A stretch of DNA of 64,000 nt from Pelagibacteraceae bacterium AG-426-L23 (lineage in GTDB: Bacteria; Pseudomonadota; Alphaproteobacteria; Pelagibacterales; Pelagibacteraceae): the NCBI GenBank assembly GCA_003213115.1, contig QCNU01000001.1, forward strand, positions 186,001-250,000, written 5' to 3'. The position numbers and the translations under genes are program-made. Below are positions 50,608 to 59,898 of this stretch, one piece after another. The first letter of the stretch is position 1, and each line of letters opens with the position of its first letter. The notes under the pieces were generated by a model. The model had not been told where the DNA came from, did no database searches, and saw nothing but the letters and a program-made list of their open reading frames with translations.

Positions 50608-51069
50608 CTAATTAATTTGTCTTAAAAATTTATTTTCAACTTTTTTCATTACTAAATAATCTTTTTTTGATTTGTGTTTATGCCCTAATAAATGCGCTAA
50701 ACCATGTATCCATGTTTCATCAAATTTAAAGAAAAAATTTTTATTATTTAAATTAATTTTTAATTTATTTAGATTAATCACTATATCGCCGATATAAATA
50801 AATGATTTTCTTCCTCTTTTTTTTGAGTTTAAAGATTCATCTGAAGGAAAAGATAAAATATCTGTTGTTTTATTTTTCCTTCTAAATTTTAAATTTAATT
50901 TAGTAATGAATCTTGTATCAGATAATAGTAAGGAAAATTCTATTTTTTTATTTTTAAAAGGTATATTATTCTCTAGTTTTTTAATTTTTTTTTTTAAATA
51001 ATTTTCTGGATTTTTAATATACCTTTTCCAACTTTGATTTTTGACAAGTACATTAATTTTTATCATCAA
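50608..51069 (-). CDS. ybeY: Endoribonuclease YbeY (rRNA maturation factor)
   Basis: A 153-residue zinc RNase. The HGLAHLLGHKH motif gives three zinc histidines, although the usual Asp before the last His is Lys here (HKH instead of YDH). RKNKTTDILSFPSDE is the typical central motif. It overlaps the phoH end by 17 bases and touches lnt. Confidence 0.92.
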   Translation of the reverse strand: MMIKINVLVKNQSWKRYIKNPENYLKKKIKKLENNIPFKNKKIEFSLLLSDTRFITKLNLKFRRKNKTTDILSFPSDESLNSKKRGRKSFIYIGDIVINLNKLKINLNNKNFFFKFDETWIHGLAHLLGHKHKSKKDYLVMKKVENKFLRQIN

Positions 51070-52054
51070 AATTTTTTTGATAAGCTTGAATAATCTTTGA
51101 AACCAGTGGATGTCTTACGACATCTCTATGATCAAATTCAATAGTTTTTATTTCATTTATGTTTTTTAAAATATTTTTCGATTTAATTAAACCTGAATTG
51201 TTTTTGTTTAATAGATCTATTTGAGAAGGATCTCCGTTAACTACAAGTTTAGAATTTTCACCTATTCGTGTTAGAAACATTTTTATTTGGGTAATTGTTG
51301 CATTTTGAGCTTCATCTAATATTGCAAAAGAATTTCTTAAGGTTCTTCCACGCATAAAAGCTAGGGGCGCTATCTCAATTTCTCCTGTTTCTATTTTTCT
51401 TTGGATTTTTTCAAAGCCAAATAAATCATATAACGCATCATATAAAGGTCTTAAATATGGATCTACTTTTTCTTTCATATCTCCAGGTAGAAAGCCAAGC
51501 TTTTCACCAGCTTCTACTGCAGGCCTAGATAATATTACACGTTCAACCTTTTTTTCCATTAATAAAGTAATCGCAACGGAAACAGCTAAAAAACTTTTTC
51601 CTGTCCCTGCAGGTCCTAGTGCCATAATTATATTATTCTCTTTTAGTGCTTTAATATATTCGGATTGCTTCTTTGATCTTGCTATAACAGACTTTTTTGG
51701 AGTTTTAATTAAATGATCTAATGGCTGAATGTTTTTACCTGCTGTACCAATATTTTTTTTCACTGACAAAACTATATCATTTTTTTCTATTAAATTAGTC
51801 AAAAGAAATTTATTTAAAAGAAACTTAATGGCTTCAGATATATCTGATATATCTTCACTTTTGCCTTTAGCAGTAATAGAGTTTCCTCTAAAAAAAATGT
51901 TTGTATTGGTCAGTTTTTCTAGTTCTAACAAGTTATTGTTAAACTCTCCTACAATTGCCATAAGAGCATTATTGTCGAGTATCTGGATGTTAACAGTTTC
52001 TTTATCAATTTTCCTAATTATATAACTCTCAGTGAATTTACTTACTTTAGACAT
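51053..52054 (-). CDS. ybeZ: PhoH-family ATPase (YbeZ)
   Basis: A 333-residue RNA-related ATPase with an N-terminal KH-like part and the PhoH core: GPAGTGKSFLAVS, VILSRPAVEAGEKLGFLPGD, and FAILDEAQNATITQIKMFLTR. In many bacteria it works with YbeY, encoded next. It starts directly at the miaB stop. Confidence 0.95.
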   Translation of the reverse strand: MSKVSKFTESYIIRKIDKETVNIQILDNNALMAIVGEFNNNLLELEKLTNTNIFFRGNSITAKGKSEDISDISEAIKFLLNKFLLTNLIEKNDIVLSVKKNIGTAGKNIQPLDHLIKTPKKSVIARSKKQSEYIKALKENNIIMALGPAGTGKSFLAVSVAITLLMEKKVERVILSRPAVEAGEKLGFLPGDMKEKVDPYLRPLYDALYDLFGFEKIQRKIETGEIEIAPLAFMRGRTLRNSFAILDEAQNATITQIKMFLTRIGENSKLVVNGDPSQIDLLNKNNSGLIKSKNILKNINEIKTIEFDHRDVVRHPLVSKIIQAYQKNFDDKN

Positions 52055-53361
52055 TATAGAGAGATCTCCCCAAAAAGTGTATTTTGGTTAAAGTTTGTAA
52101 TTTTAACATCAAAAATTTTTCCGGTTAAGTCTTGACTACTTTGAACCATTACAGCATTCGCATGCTTGTCTCTTCCAAAATACTTTCCATCTTTATTTAT
52201 AGAGTTTTCAAACAAAACTTCCACTTTTTTATTTAAAAGTTCTTGGTGGTAATTTTTTATAATTTCTTCAGATTTTTTTTGAAATGATATTAATCTTTTT
52301 TTTGTTATTTTTTTGTCAATATTTTTCAACTTAGATGCTGGTGTCCCTGGCCTGGGACTGAAAATAAATGAATATGAATTAATAAAATCAATCTCATCTA
52401 ATAAAGCCAGAGTCAATTTGAAGTCTTCCTCAGTCTCTCCCGGATAACCAATTATAAAATCACTTGAAAACTTTATCGATGGATTTTTATCTTTTAATTT
52501 TTTTATGGTATTTAAATAATCATCAATATTATGTTTTCTATTCATAAGTTTTAAAATTTTACTAGATCCGCTTTGAACAGGTAAATGAACAAGAGGCATT
52601 AATTTTTTACAATTTTTATGTACATCAATTAAATCATCTGTCATGTCTTTTGGGTGTGAAGTAGTATACCTTATTCTTTCTAATCCACTCATTTCGTTTA
52701 ACGCACATATTAAATCCGAAAGTAAAAAATTTTTTGAATTATATGCATTAACGTTTTGCCCTAGTAATGTTATTTCTTTCGCGCCTGCATCAATTAATTG
52801 TCTTGCCTCAGATAAAATTTCATTATTAGATCTTGAATACTCAGGCCCTCTTGTATAAGGAACAACACAAAAATGACAAAACTTATCACAACCCTCTTGA
52901 ATTGTAAGAAAAGAAGATATCTTAGAACATTTAGTTTTAATTAAATTTAAATTGTCAAACTTTTCAATCACATCAAACTCTGTGCTATTAACTCTGCTTT
53001 TTTCAATTTCAATTTTATTAATTATTTTTGGAATTTTATGATATGACTGTGGTCCGAAAACCCCATCGATGTAGCTCTCTTTTTTTAACATTTCCTCACC
53101 TTCAGCTTGCGCTACGCAACCAGTAACTAAAAGGATAGGTTTTTTTTTATTTCTAAATTCTTTCTTAAGTCTTCCTACATCGTGATAGACTTTATCTGTA
53201 GCCTTCTCTCTAATGTGACAAGTATTTAATACATAACAATTAGTTTCTGAGATGTTTTCTGTGCGTGTGTAACCAATTTTTTTAAATAAATCTAAAATAC
53301 GATTACTATCGTATTCATTCATTTGACATCCAAAAGTTTTAATGAAAATTTTTTTATTCAA
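52054..53361 (-). CDS. miaB: tRNA-2-methylthio-N6-dimethylallyladenosine synthase MiaB
   Basis: A 435-residue radical SAM methylthiotransferase that modifies A37 of tRNA. The N-terminal UPF0004 cysteines (first in FGCQMNEYDS), the radical SAM cluster EGCDKFCHFCVVPYTRG, and the C-terminal TRAM domain are present. It follows fur by 4 bases. Confidence 0.97.
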   Translation of the reverse strand: MNKKIFIKTFGCQMNEYDSNRILDLFKKIGYTRTENISETNCYVLNTCHIREKATDKVYHDVGRLKKEFRNKKKPILLVTGCVAQAEGEEMLKKESYIDGVFGPQSYHKIPKIINKIEIEKSRVNSTEFDVIEKFDNLNLIKTKCSKISSFLTIQEGCDKFCHFCVVPYTRGPEYSRSNNEILSEARQLIDAGAKEITLLGQNVNAYNSKNFLLSDLICALNEMSGLERIRYTTSHPKDMTDDLIDVHKNCKKLMPLVHLPVQSGSSKILKLMNRKHNIDDYLNTIKKLKDKNPSIKFSSDFIIGYPGETEEDFKLTLALLDEIDFINSYSFIFSPRPGTPASKLKNIDKKITKKRLISFQKKSEEIIKNYHQELLNKKVEVLFENSINKDGKYFGRDKHANAVMVQSSQDLTGKIFDVKITNFNQNTLFGEISL

Positions 53362-53365
53362 AATA

Positions 53366-53794
53366 TTAATTTTTTTTAATTTTTGATCCGTACAATTCTA
53401 GTTTGTGGTCTACTAGTTTAAATCCTAGCTTTTGTGCAATTTTTCTTTGTAAGTCTTCAATATCTTTATCTACAAATTCAACTATTTCACCAGTATTTAT
53501 ATCTATTAAATGATTGTGATGTTCTTCAGTAGTTGGTTCATATCTTGATTTACCTTCTTTAAAATCATGCCTAATTAAAATACCTGACTCCTCGAAAAGT
53601 TTAATAGTTCTATAAACAGTTGCAATACTAATTTTTTTGTCTATCGAAGTAGCTCTTTTATGTAATTCGTCAACATCAGGATGATCTTTAGATCCATAAG
53701 TATCTTTTGAATCTGAAATGACCTTAGCAATAACTTTTCTTTGCTCAGTTAGCCTAACACCTTTTTCTTTGCATTTATCTTCTATTGTACTCAT
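53366..53794 (-). CDS. fur: Fur-family transcriptional regulator
   Basis: A 142-residue metal-dependent repressor: winged helix (ISIATVYRTIKLFEESG) and a dimerisation domain. The structural-zinc CxxC pairs of E. coli Fur are missing: the position after HHNHLID reads INTGEIVEF, as in other alphaproteobacterial Fur/Mur proteins. Regulatory metal ligands such as HH and the C-terminal DHKLELYG are kept. It may bind the palindrome between katG and fabA, and could respond to iron, manganese or peroxide. Confidence 0.9.
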   Translation of the reverse strand: MSTIEDKCKEKGVRLTEQRKVIAKVISDSKDTYGSKDHPDVDELHKRATSIDKKISIATVYRTIKLFEESGILIRHDFKEGKSRYEPTTEEHHNHLIDINTGEIVEFVDKDIEDLQRKIAQKLGFKLVDHKLELYGSKIKKN

Positions 53795-53807
53795 ATTTTT
53801 TCATAAT

Positions 53808-54191
53808 TTAACTTATATAGAGTGGTTTAATCAATTTATTTTCTAAAAGATTTTTTTCTATTAAAAGTTCAATATTTTTAAGGTTTAATTCATTTAATAA
53901 ATCGCCTTTATAACCAAATAATTTCGCTCCTCTAGACAATTTTATTCCTTTTGCCACAGCCAATGAAACTCTGATTGATGAAAAGCTACCTGGACCCTGA
54001 TTAACAATAATAGAAAAGTTTTTATCAACATTGGCTTTATTTTTTTTTAGAAATTCAGCTATATTGCCCACAAGCCTATCATTTGCTTTATTATTAATTT
54101 GAAATTTTTTTACAAAAAAATTATTATTAATTCTTAAACCAATTGAGTCATTTTTACCTGTGCAATTTATTATTAAAAAGTCTTTAATCAT
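53808..54191 (-). CDS. tsaB: TsaB-like protein, short form
   Basis: A 127-residue protein matching the N-terminal domain of TsaB, partner of TsaD in tRNA t6A synthesis. The GPGSFSSIRVSLAVAKGI motif is typical, but the second half (about 100 residues in a normal TsaB of 220-230) is missing. It is first in a seven-gene run. Its 5' end overlaps the start of the divergent deacetylase gene by 32 bases, so its promoter must lie within that gene. Confidence 0.82.
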   Translation of the reverse strand: MIKDFLIINCTGKNDSIGLRINNNFFVKKFQINNKANDRLVGNIAEFLKKNKANVDKNFSIIVNQGPGSFSSIRVSLAVAKGIKLSRGAKLFGYKGDLLNELNLKNIELLIEKNLLENKLIKPLYIS

Positions 54192-55203
54192 AATTTTTTT
54201 TCTTACAATTTTTCCTATTACTAAAAGCTATTCCGTATCTAATAAATTTGAAGATTATGGAATTATTACAATTATGTACCATAGATTCAATGAAAATAAA
54301 TACCCTTCTACGAATATCAGAATTGATGATTTTACAAAACACATTAATCTTATAAAAGCAGAAAATTTGATGTTTATAAAAGCTGAAGACTTTGAAAATC
54401 ATATATATTCAAAAAATACAGAAAGAAAAATTTTATTAACAATTGATGATGGCTTTGAGTCTTTTTATTTAAATGCTTGGCCAATTCTTAAAGCTGAAAA
54501 AATACCTTTTATATTATTTGTAAGCACAAGAGAAGTTGGAGCTAATAATTATATGAATTGGGATCAAATTAGAGAAATAGCCAAAGAAGATTTTGTACAT
54601 ATTGGAAATCATAGTCATACTCATGAGTATCTTATAGATAGAACCAAAAAAGAAATAGAAGAAGATATTAAAAAATCAATGGCAATTTTTAAAAAAGAAC
54701 TTGGATTTAACTCACCGTTTTTTTCTTATCCTTTTGGAGAATACAGTCTTGAATTTAAAAGGATTATCAAAAATTTAAATTTTAAATATGCTTTTGGTCA
54801 ACATTCTGGAGTAGCTGATGAGTCAAAAGATCTGTTTGAACTTCCAAGATTCCCTATAAATGAAAAATATGGCGAGATAAAAAGATTCAAAAGTATATTA
54901 AAAACATTGCCATTTAAGTACGAGGAAATTACACCTAAAGAAAAATATATAAACAATTCCTCAAATCCTCCAAATGTTAGAATTAAATTTTATAAAAATG
55001 TCAAAAATATCAATTTAATAAGTTGCTACTCCAACGAAAAGAATAAATGGAGAAAATCGAATATAAAATTCATTAACGACTATGAAGTTCAAATATTACT
55101 TGATGGAAAATTCACGACCGAAAGAGGACGTATCAATTGCTCCTTACAGGATAATGGTTTTTGGAGATGGTTAGGAATACAATTTGTTATCGCAGAAAAT
55201 TAA
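54160..55203 (+). CDS. Polysaccharide deacetylase (NodB-domain), exported
   Basis: A 347-residue protein with a signal peptide (about 1-24) and a NodB homology domain. Motif 1 is TIDDGFES (catalytic base Asp and metal Asp), motif 2 is GNHSHTHEYL (two metal His), and motif 3 is FFSYPFGEYS. It would remove acetyl groups from a cell-surface polymer; the substrate is not known. The start is a GTG at 54160, the only codon that keeps the leader, and it lies inside tsaB on the other strand. A beta-rich C-terminal part of about 90 residues is of unknown type. Confidence 0.85.
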   Translation: MQFIIKKSLIIIFFLTIFPITKSYSVSNKFEDYGIITIMYHRFNENKYPSTNIRIDDFTKHINLIKAENLMFIKAEDFENHIYSKNTERKILLTIDDGFESFYLNAWPILKAEKIPFILFVSTREVGANNYMNWDQIREIAKEDFVHIGNHSHTHEYLIDRTKKEIEEDIKKSMAIFKKELGFNSPFFSYPFGEYSLEFKRIIKNLNFKYAFGQHSGVADESKDLFELPRFPINEKYGEIKRFKSILKTLPFKYEEITPKEKYINNSSNPPNVRIKFYKNVKNINLISCYSNEKNKWRKSNIKFINDYEVQILLDGKFTTERGRINCSLQDNGFWRWLGIQFVIAEN

Positions 55204-55205
55204 TT

Positions 55206-56732
55206 TTATAAATTCAATTCCTTACGTATAACTGAATTACTTAACAAAACGTTTTCAAACTCATCTAACGAATTTTGATCAATAATTTGTTCAAGCACTT
55301 TTGTATAAGTTTTTCCAGTCTGAGCATAGTTATCTAAAGTGTCAGTTAGAGAAATGCCTTTTATTGGTTTGTTCCTTTGTCTTAATGAATATCTTTTTTC
55401 TCTAAATTTAGAGTAACCCTTATGAGTATTCAAATTATTCTTATAAGCTTTTACAGAAGCTCTTAAAATAGGAAATCTTAAGATCTTATGACCTTGATGT
55501 TTACCTTTGTCTAATGGTTCAATGCCTTGTCCAGTCCAAGTCCATTGACCAAATATGGCATTTCCTTCTAAAGCAAATCTTGATGTCCCCCAACCACTTT
55601 CTTTAGCTGCTTGAGCAAGGGCAATTGAAATAGGAATTATATCCATTCTTTTTTCAAGTTCTTTGATATCTGAATTTTTTACTTTATACTCTCTAAGTTT
55701 TTGCCTTAACCAAGATTTTTCTTTATCTGAAGTAATCTTCTTTGATTTTATCTTTTTAAGTTTCAATCTGTCGTCAGTAATTTTTTCATTTTCTGCAACA
55801 ACCAAAGGTAAAACAATCTTTATAAAAGTATCTTTTTTTAATTTACTATCTTTAATTTCATCTAAATCTTTTGGAAATTGAGTAAAATATATTGGCTTAA
55901 CTCTTTTTTCATTTCTTACTTTCCTTAAATCGTATTGAACATCATTAAACAAACTTAAGACCGTCTCAGTTTTAAGATTTAAATTTGGTAAAACAAATTC
56001 TTTTACAGCGCTAGTTTTTTTCTGTTTTTCAGGCTGAGCTTGAGCCTGTTCTTGTTTTGGCTTAATTTTTGGCTCAGCTTTTTTCTCCTCAACTAGCTTC
56101 TTATTTTTCGACTTTTCTTCTATTGGTTTTTCATCTATTTTTTTATTTTGAAAAGTCTCAGTATAAAAATTCATTAGAGTATCTTTTCCAAAATAACCTG
56201 CTACACCAAACAAAAATAGAAAAGCAGAAATTAAAATGACTGAAACAAGTTGATTAACTTTTTTTGTTTCAATATCAAAATTATAAATACCGTTCAAAAA
56301 ATTGAGGGTCGTTTTGCTTACAAATGAGCAAAAGTTTACTATTGCTCTTCCTGTTCCAAAAATTATATTGATTATAGTTTTGGCTACAAAAGAAAAAAAG
56401 CCTAAGATTGAATCGACTATACTTGCTAAAAAACTAATAATTCCTTTTTTTATTGAAGCAAAAAATTTATAAATAGAATTTAACACAGAGGAGAAAAAAT
56501 CTCCGATTTTATTTCCTGTTAAAAATATAGGTTTAGAAATTTTTTTTGCTTGAATTTCAAATATATTTTTTTTTAGCTCCGTTGGTATTGGGACCTTATT
56601 CTTTTTTAAAATAAGCTCTATTTGACCGGTTGTTAAATATTTTTTGTTTCTTTCGTATATTTGAATCTCAGAGATTTTATATATCTCTGCAAGTTCTATT
56701 AACTTATCTCTATAGCTTAAGTTTTTTTTCAT
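55206..56732 (-). CDS. Bax-like glucosaminidase with membrane N-terminus
   Basis: A 508-residue protein whose C-terminal domain (about 330-508) matches Bax/N-acetylglucosaminidases, with AQAAKESGWGTSRFALEGNAIFGQWTW and candidate catalytic Glu378. Ahead of it are a short helical domain (1-70), a run of amphipathic hydrophobic segments (about 80-155, rich in FF and Ile), a transmembrane helix (about 166-188), and a charged Lys/Glu/Gln linker (200-245). Most Bax proteins have only a signal peptide, so this layout is unusual. It should cut peptidoglycan in the periplasm while staying anchored. Confidence 0.8.
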   Translation of the reverse strand: MKKNLSYRDKLIELAEIYKISEIQIYERNKKYLTTGQIELILKKNKVPIPTELKKNIFEIQAKKISKPIFLTGNKIGDFFSSVLNSIYKFFASIKKGIISFLASIVDSILGFFSFVAKTIINIIFGTGRAIVNFCSFVSKTTLNFLNGIYNFDIETKKVNQLVSVILISAFLFLFGVAGYFGKDTLMNFYTETFQNKKIDEKPIEEKSKNKKLVEEKKAEPKIKPKQEQAQAQPEKQKKTSAVKEFVLPNLNLKTETVLSLFNDVQYDLRKVRNEKRVKPIYFTQFPKDLDEIKDSKLKKDTFIKIVLPLVVAENEKITDDRLKLKKIKSKKITSDKEKSWLRQKLREYKVKNSDIKELEKRMDIIPISIALAQAAKESGWGTSRFALEGNAIFGQWTWTGQGIEPLDKGKHQGHKILRFPILRASVKAYKNNLNTHKGYSKFREKRYSLRQRNKPIKGISLTDTLDNYAQTGKTYTKVLEQIIDQNSLDEFENVLLSNSVIRKELNL

Positions 56733-56749
56733 TTTTTAATTAGCTTCTT

Positions 56750-57295
56750 TTAATTAGCTTCTACTGATTTTACTTCTTCTACATAGTGACAAAGTAAATT
56801 TTGCACTCCTTGTTTTAAAGTCATTAAAGAGCTCGGGCATCCAGAACAGCTTCCTTGCAACTCTACTGTTACCACGCCATTCTTAAAGGATTTAAATTTT
56901 ATGTCTCCTCCGTCTCTAGCAACTGCTGGTCTTATTTTAGTATCTAAAACCTCCTTGATCTTCTTAATAACTTCATCAGATGTTTCCTCTGAATTTTTTT
57001 TTTTAATTGAGTCTAAAATTGGTTTTTTATTCTTTTCAAAATAGTCATTAATATGTGATACCACAGTTGGCTTAAGAGCATCCCAGGAAACATTATTGTT
57101 TTTTTTAACAGTTAAGAAATTTTGTGCCAATAAAATTAATTCAACACCCTCTACTTCAAGTAATTTTTTAATAAAATTATTATTTATTTTATCTTTGTCT
57201 TTTTTTTGAAATTCTTCCATGCCAACAGAAGATATGGTGTTCTCTGACAAAAATTTTAGTGAGTCAGGATTTGGTGTTTGTTCCGTGTGTATCAT
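56750..57295 (-). CDS. nfuA: NifU-like iron-sulfur cluster protein (Nfu)
   Basis: A 181-residue scaffold or carrier of Fe-S clusters. The N-terminal Nfu_N domain opens MIHTEQTPNPDSLKF, and the C-terminal NifU domain has the cluster-binding SCSGCPSSLMTLKQG. This two-domain form is common in alphaproteobacteria and mitochondria. It lies just after trpS on the same strand. Confidence 0.95.
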   Translation of the reverse strand: MIHTEQTPNPDSLKFLSENTISSVGMEEFQKKDKDKINNNFIKKLLEVEGVELILLAQNFLTVKKNNNVSWDALKPTVVSHINDYFEKNKKPILDSIKKKNSEETSDEVIKKIKEVLDTKIRPAVARDGGDIKFKSFKNGVVTVELQGSCSGCPSSLMTLKQGVQNLLCHYVEEVKSVEAN

Positions 57296-57307
57296 GCATA
57301 ATTTATA

Positions 57308-58312
57308 TTACAATAATCCCACTATTTCACGTATCTTTTTTAGGTTCTCCTCAGCTTTTTTTAAAGCTTTTTCCCTGCCTTTGTTCAAAACCTGCTCTAG
57401 ATAGCGTTTATCATCGATCAATTCCTTAATTTTTTTCCCTACAGGACAAATTGTTGCAACCAAACAATCTGAAAGTTTATCTTTGAGAAGGGAAAATTCT
57501 TTTCCTTCCATTTCAGAAAGAATTTTTTGCATTGAAGTTTTTTTTAAATCTGCATAAATCTTTAGTAAGTTAAGTGCCTCTGGTCTCTTTTCTAATTCTT
57601 TTTCCTGGCCAGGTATCGGTAAAGAGTCTGTCTTGGCTTTTTTTATTTTTTTTACTATTTCATCAGCGCTATCTTTCAAATCAATTCTGGAGTAATTTGA
57701 CTCCTCAGACTTGCTCATTTTTTTTGTCCCATCTCTTAAGCTCATCACTCTTGAAATATTTTTTTGAATTAAAGGCTCTGGTATAGGAAAGAAATTTTCT
57801 GATTTGAAATCATTATTAAATTTTTGCGCTATATCTCTACATAATTCCAAATGTTGTTTTTGATCTGCTCCTACAGGTACATGTGTAGCTTTATAAAGAA
57901 GTATATCTGCGGCCATAAGATTTGGGTAAATATATAAACCAACACTCGCTTTTTCTTTATCTGATCCAGCTTTGTCTTTGAATTGCGTCATCCTATTTAA
58001 CCAACCAATTCTCGAAACACAATTTAGTATCCAAGCTAACTCTGCATGACCACTAACGGATGATTGATTAAATATAATATTTTTTTTTTCATCCAAGCCT
58101 ATTGCCAAAAAGGCGGCTGTTGTTTCAAAAATATTTTGCTTTAGCTCTTCAGGTTTTTGGAAGGTTGTAATTGCGTGTAAATCAACTACGCAAAATATAC
58201 ATTCCATTTCTTTCTGGAGAGATACAAAATTTGTAAGCGCTCCTAAGTAATTTCCCAAATGAAGATTCCCAGTTGGTTGAACTCCGGAAAAAGCTAATTT
58301 TTTAACACTCAT
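57308..58312 (-). CDS. trpS: Tryptophanyl-tRNA synthetase
   Basis: A 334-residue class I synthetase. The HIGH-like motif is [13 protein letters not shown] and the KMSKS loop is [10 protein letters not shown]; the long [13 protein letters not shown] segment binds the amino acid. Normal length. It starts one base after murJ. Confidence 0.98.
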   Translation of the reverse strand: MSVKKLAFSGVQPTGNLHLGNYLGALTNFVSLQKEMECIFCVVDLHAITTFQKPEELKQNIFETTAAFLAIGLDEKKNIIFNQSSVSGHAELAWILNCVSRIGWLNRMTQFKDKAGSDKEKASVGLYIYPNLMAADILLYKATHVPVGADQKQHLELCRDIAQKFNNDFKSENFFPIPEPLIQKNISRVMSLRDGTKKMSKSEESNYSRIDLKDSADEIVKKIKKAKTDSLPIPGQEKELEKRPEALNLLKIYADLKKTSMQKILSEMEGKEFSLLKDKLSDCLVATICPVGKKIKELIDDKRYLEQVLNKGREKALKKAEENLKKIREIVGLL

Positions 58313-58313
58313 T

Positions 58314-59840
58314 TTAAAACATCCTATAATTTTTAAATTTTAATAAACCAAATAAATAACAGGTTATTAAATATATAGTTGCCACTAAACTTATCATAAA
58401 TACAAGATAAATTGACTTATAAATGTTATCATAAGCAAGTTTATCCTCAAAAAAACTTAATCCATAATATAGGACAAAAGACATAATAAATGTACTAAAT
58501 ATAATTTTTAACAAATTATTAATTGGTAAATTTTCAAAGAATAAAAATTTAGATTTGCCCAATAAAATTAAGTACAGAATAACTGCTAGCCATGTAGAGA
58601 TAGAAGTGGCTAGAGGGATGATAATAAATCCAATTTTTTTGAAAAATAAAAGACTTATTGCAACATTCAAAATAACGCTAAACAATGATAAGTAAAATGG
58701 TGTTTTAGTATTATCTCTAGCAAAATAGAAGTTGGAAAGAACTTTAATTAATGCAAAAGCAGGGATTCCATAACCAAAATATTTTAGCGCTTTAGCTGTC
58801 ATAGTTACATCTGAATTCGTAAATGAACCATAACCAAATAAAGCATTTATTATTTCCTCTGAAGCCAAAATTAATCCTAAACTAGCAGGAACAGATAAAA
58901 GTAAACTGAGTTCTATAGATTTATTCTGTACATCTTTTACATCATCAAATCTTTTTAGTTTTAAACTTTTAGATAATACAGGAAGTGATACTGTTCCAAC
59001 TGCGATACCTGCAATGGCTAAATTTATCTGATAAATTCTGTCAGCATAATACAAATAAGAGACAGCTCCAGCTTCGAAAGAGGCAATAATGGTGCCAACT
59101 AAAATATTTATCTGAGTAACCCCGGATGAAAAAATACTTGGTAAAAGTTTTTTAAGAAAAAATTTGACTTTAGAATTAATTTTAGTTTTTAGAAAGAGAG
59201 ATGGCTTATAGTATTTTTTGGTAAAAACAAATAAAAAAAATAATTGAATTATTCCTGCAAAAGTAACTCCATAAGATAAATTTTTTACAAAATCTAGTTT
59301 TAACAAATAAGAAATAAAAAGACTTATAATTAAAATTATATTTAAAATAATTGGCGCTGCTGCAGCTGCAGCAAATCTATTATTTGAATTCAAAATTCCT
59401 GAAAAAAAGGATGACAGACTTACAAAAAATAAAAATGGAAAAGTTATTCTTGTTAGTTCTACAGCTAAATTAAATTTTTCAGCATCATTATAAAAACCCG
59501 GGGCAAGTAAGTAGACCAAAAAAGGTGTAAAAATTTCAACTATAAAAACAATGGCCAACAAAATTAAAATTAAAAGATTTAACACCTCATCAGCAAACTT
59601 TTTACCTTCTAACTTGCTTTTTGCTCTTTCTGCGGTGTAACTTGGAATAAATGCTGCGTTAAAGGTCCCCTCTGCGAAAAGTCTTCTAAATGTATTAGGA
59701 ATACGAAATGCTACAAAAAAGACATCGGCCAAAAAGGAAGCTCCTAAGAATACTGCTATTAGTATGTCCCTTAAATATCCTAATACCCTGCTAATTAGTG
59801 TATAAAAACTAAAAACTGATGTTGAAGATAATAAGTTCAT
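58314..59840 (-). CDS. murJ: Lipid II flippase MurJ (MviN)
   Basis: A 508-residue membrane protein of about 14 helices that flips lipid II for peptidoglycan synthesis. The N-terminal [15 protein letters not shown] and the region [24 protein letters not shown] are the MurJ signatures. It is divergent from maeB with 58 bases between starts, and pairs with trpS downstream. Confidence 0.96.
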   Translation of the reverse strand: MNLLSSTSVFSFYTLISRVLGYLRDILIAVFLGASFLADVFFVAFRIPNTFRRLFAEGTFNAAFIPSYTAERAKSKLEGKKFADEVLNLLILILLAIVFIVEIFTPFLVYLLAPGFYNDAEKFNLAVELTRITFPFLFFVSLSSFFSGILNSNNRFAAAAAAPIILNIILIISLFISYLLKLDFVKNLSYGVTFAGIIQLFFLFVFTKKYYKPSLFLKTKINSKVKFFLKKLLPSIFSSGVTQINILVGTIIASFEAGAVSYLYYADRIYQINLAIAGIAVGTVSLPVLSKSLKLKRFDDVKDVQNKSIELSLLLSVPASLGLILASEEIINALFGYGSFTNSDVTMTAKALKYFGYGIPAFALIKVLSNFYFARDNTKTPFYLSLFSVILNVAISLLFFKKIGFIIIPLATSISTWLAVILYLILLGKSKFLFFENLPINNLLKIIFSTFIMSFVLYYGLSFFEDKLAYDNIYKSIYLVFMISLVATIYLITCYLFGLLKFKNYRMF

Positions 59841-59898
59841 AATTAAGTCAAAAATTAATAGTGATTTCGTCTCATTTATATTACATACTCAAAATTCG

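Noticed and set aside
53808-54191. tsaB as a pseudogene
   Set aside because: The short frame keeps the conserved N-terminal motif and a proper stop, and no continuing frame was seen in the 14 bases before fur; better treated as a short form.
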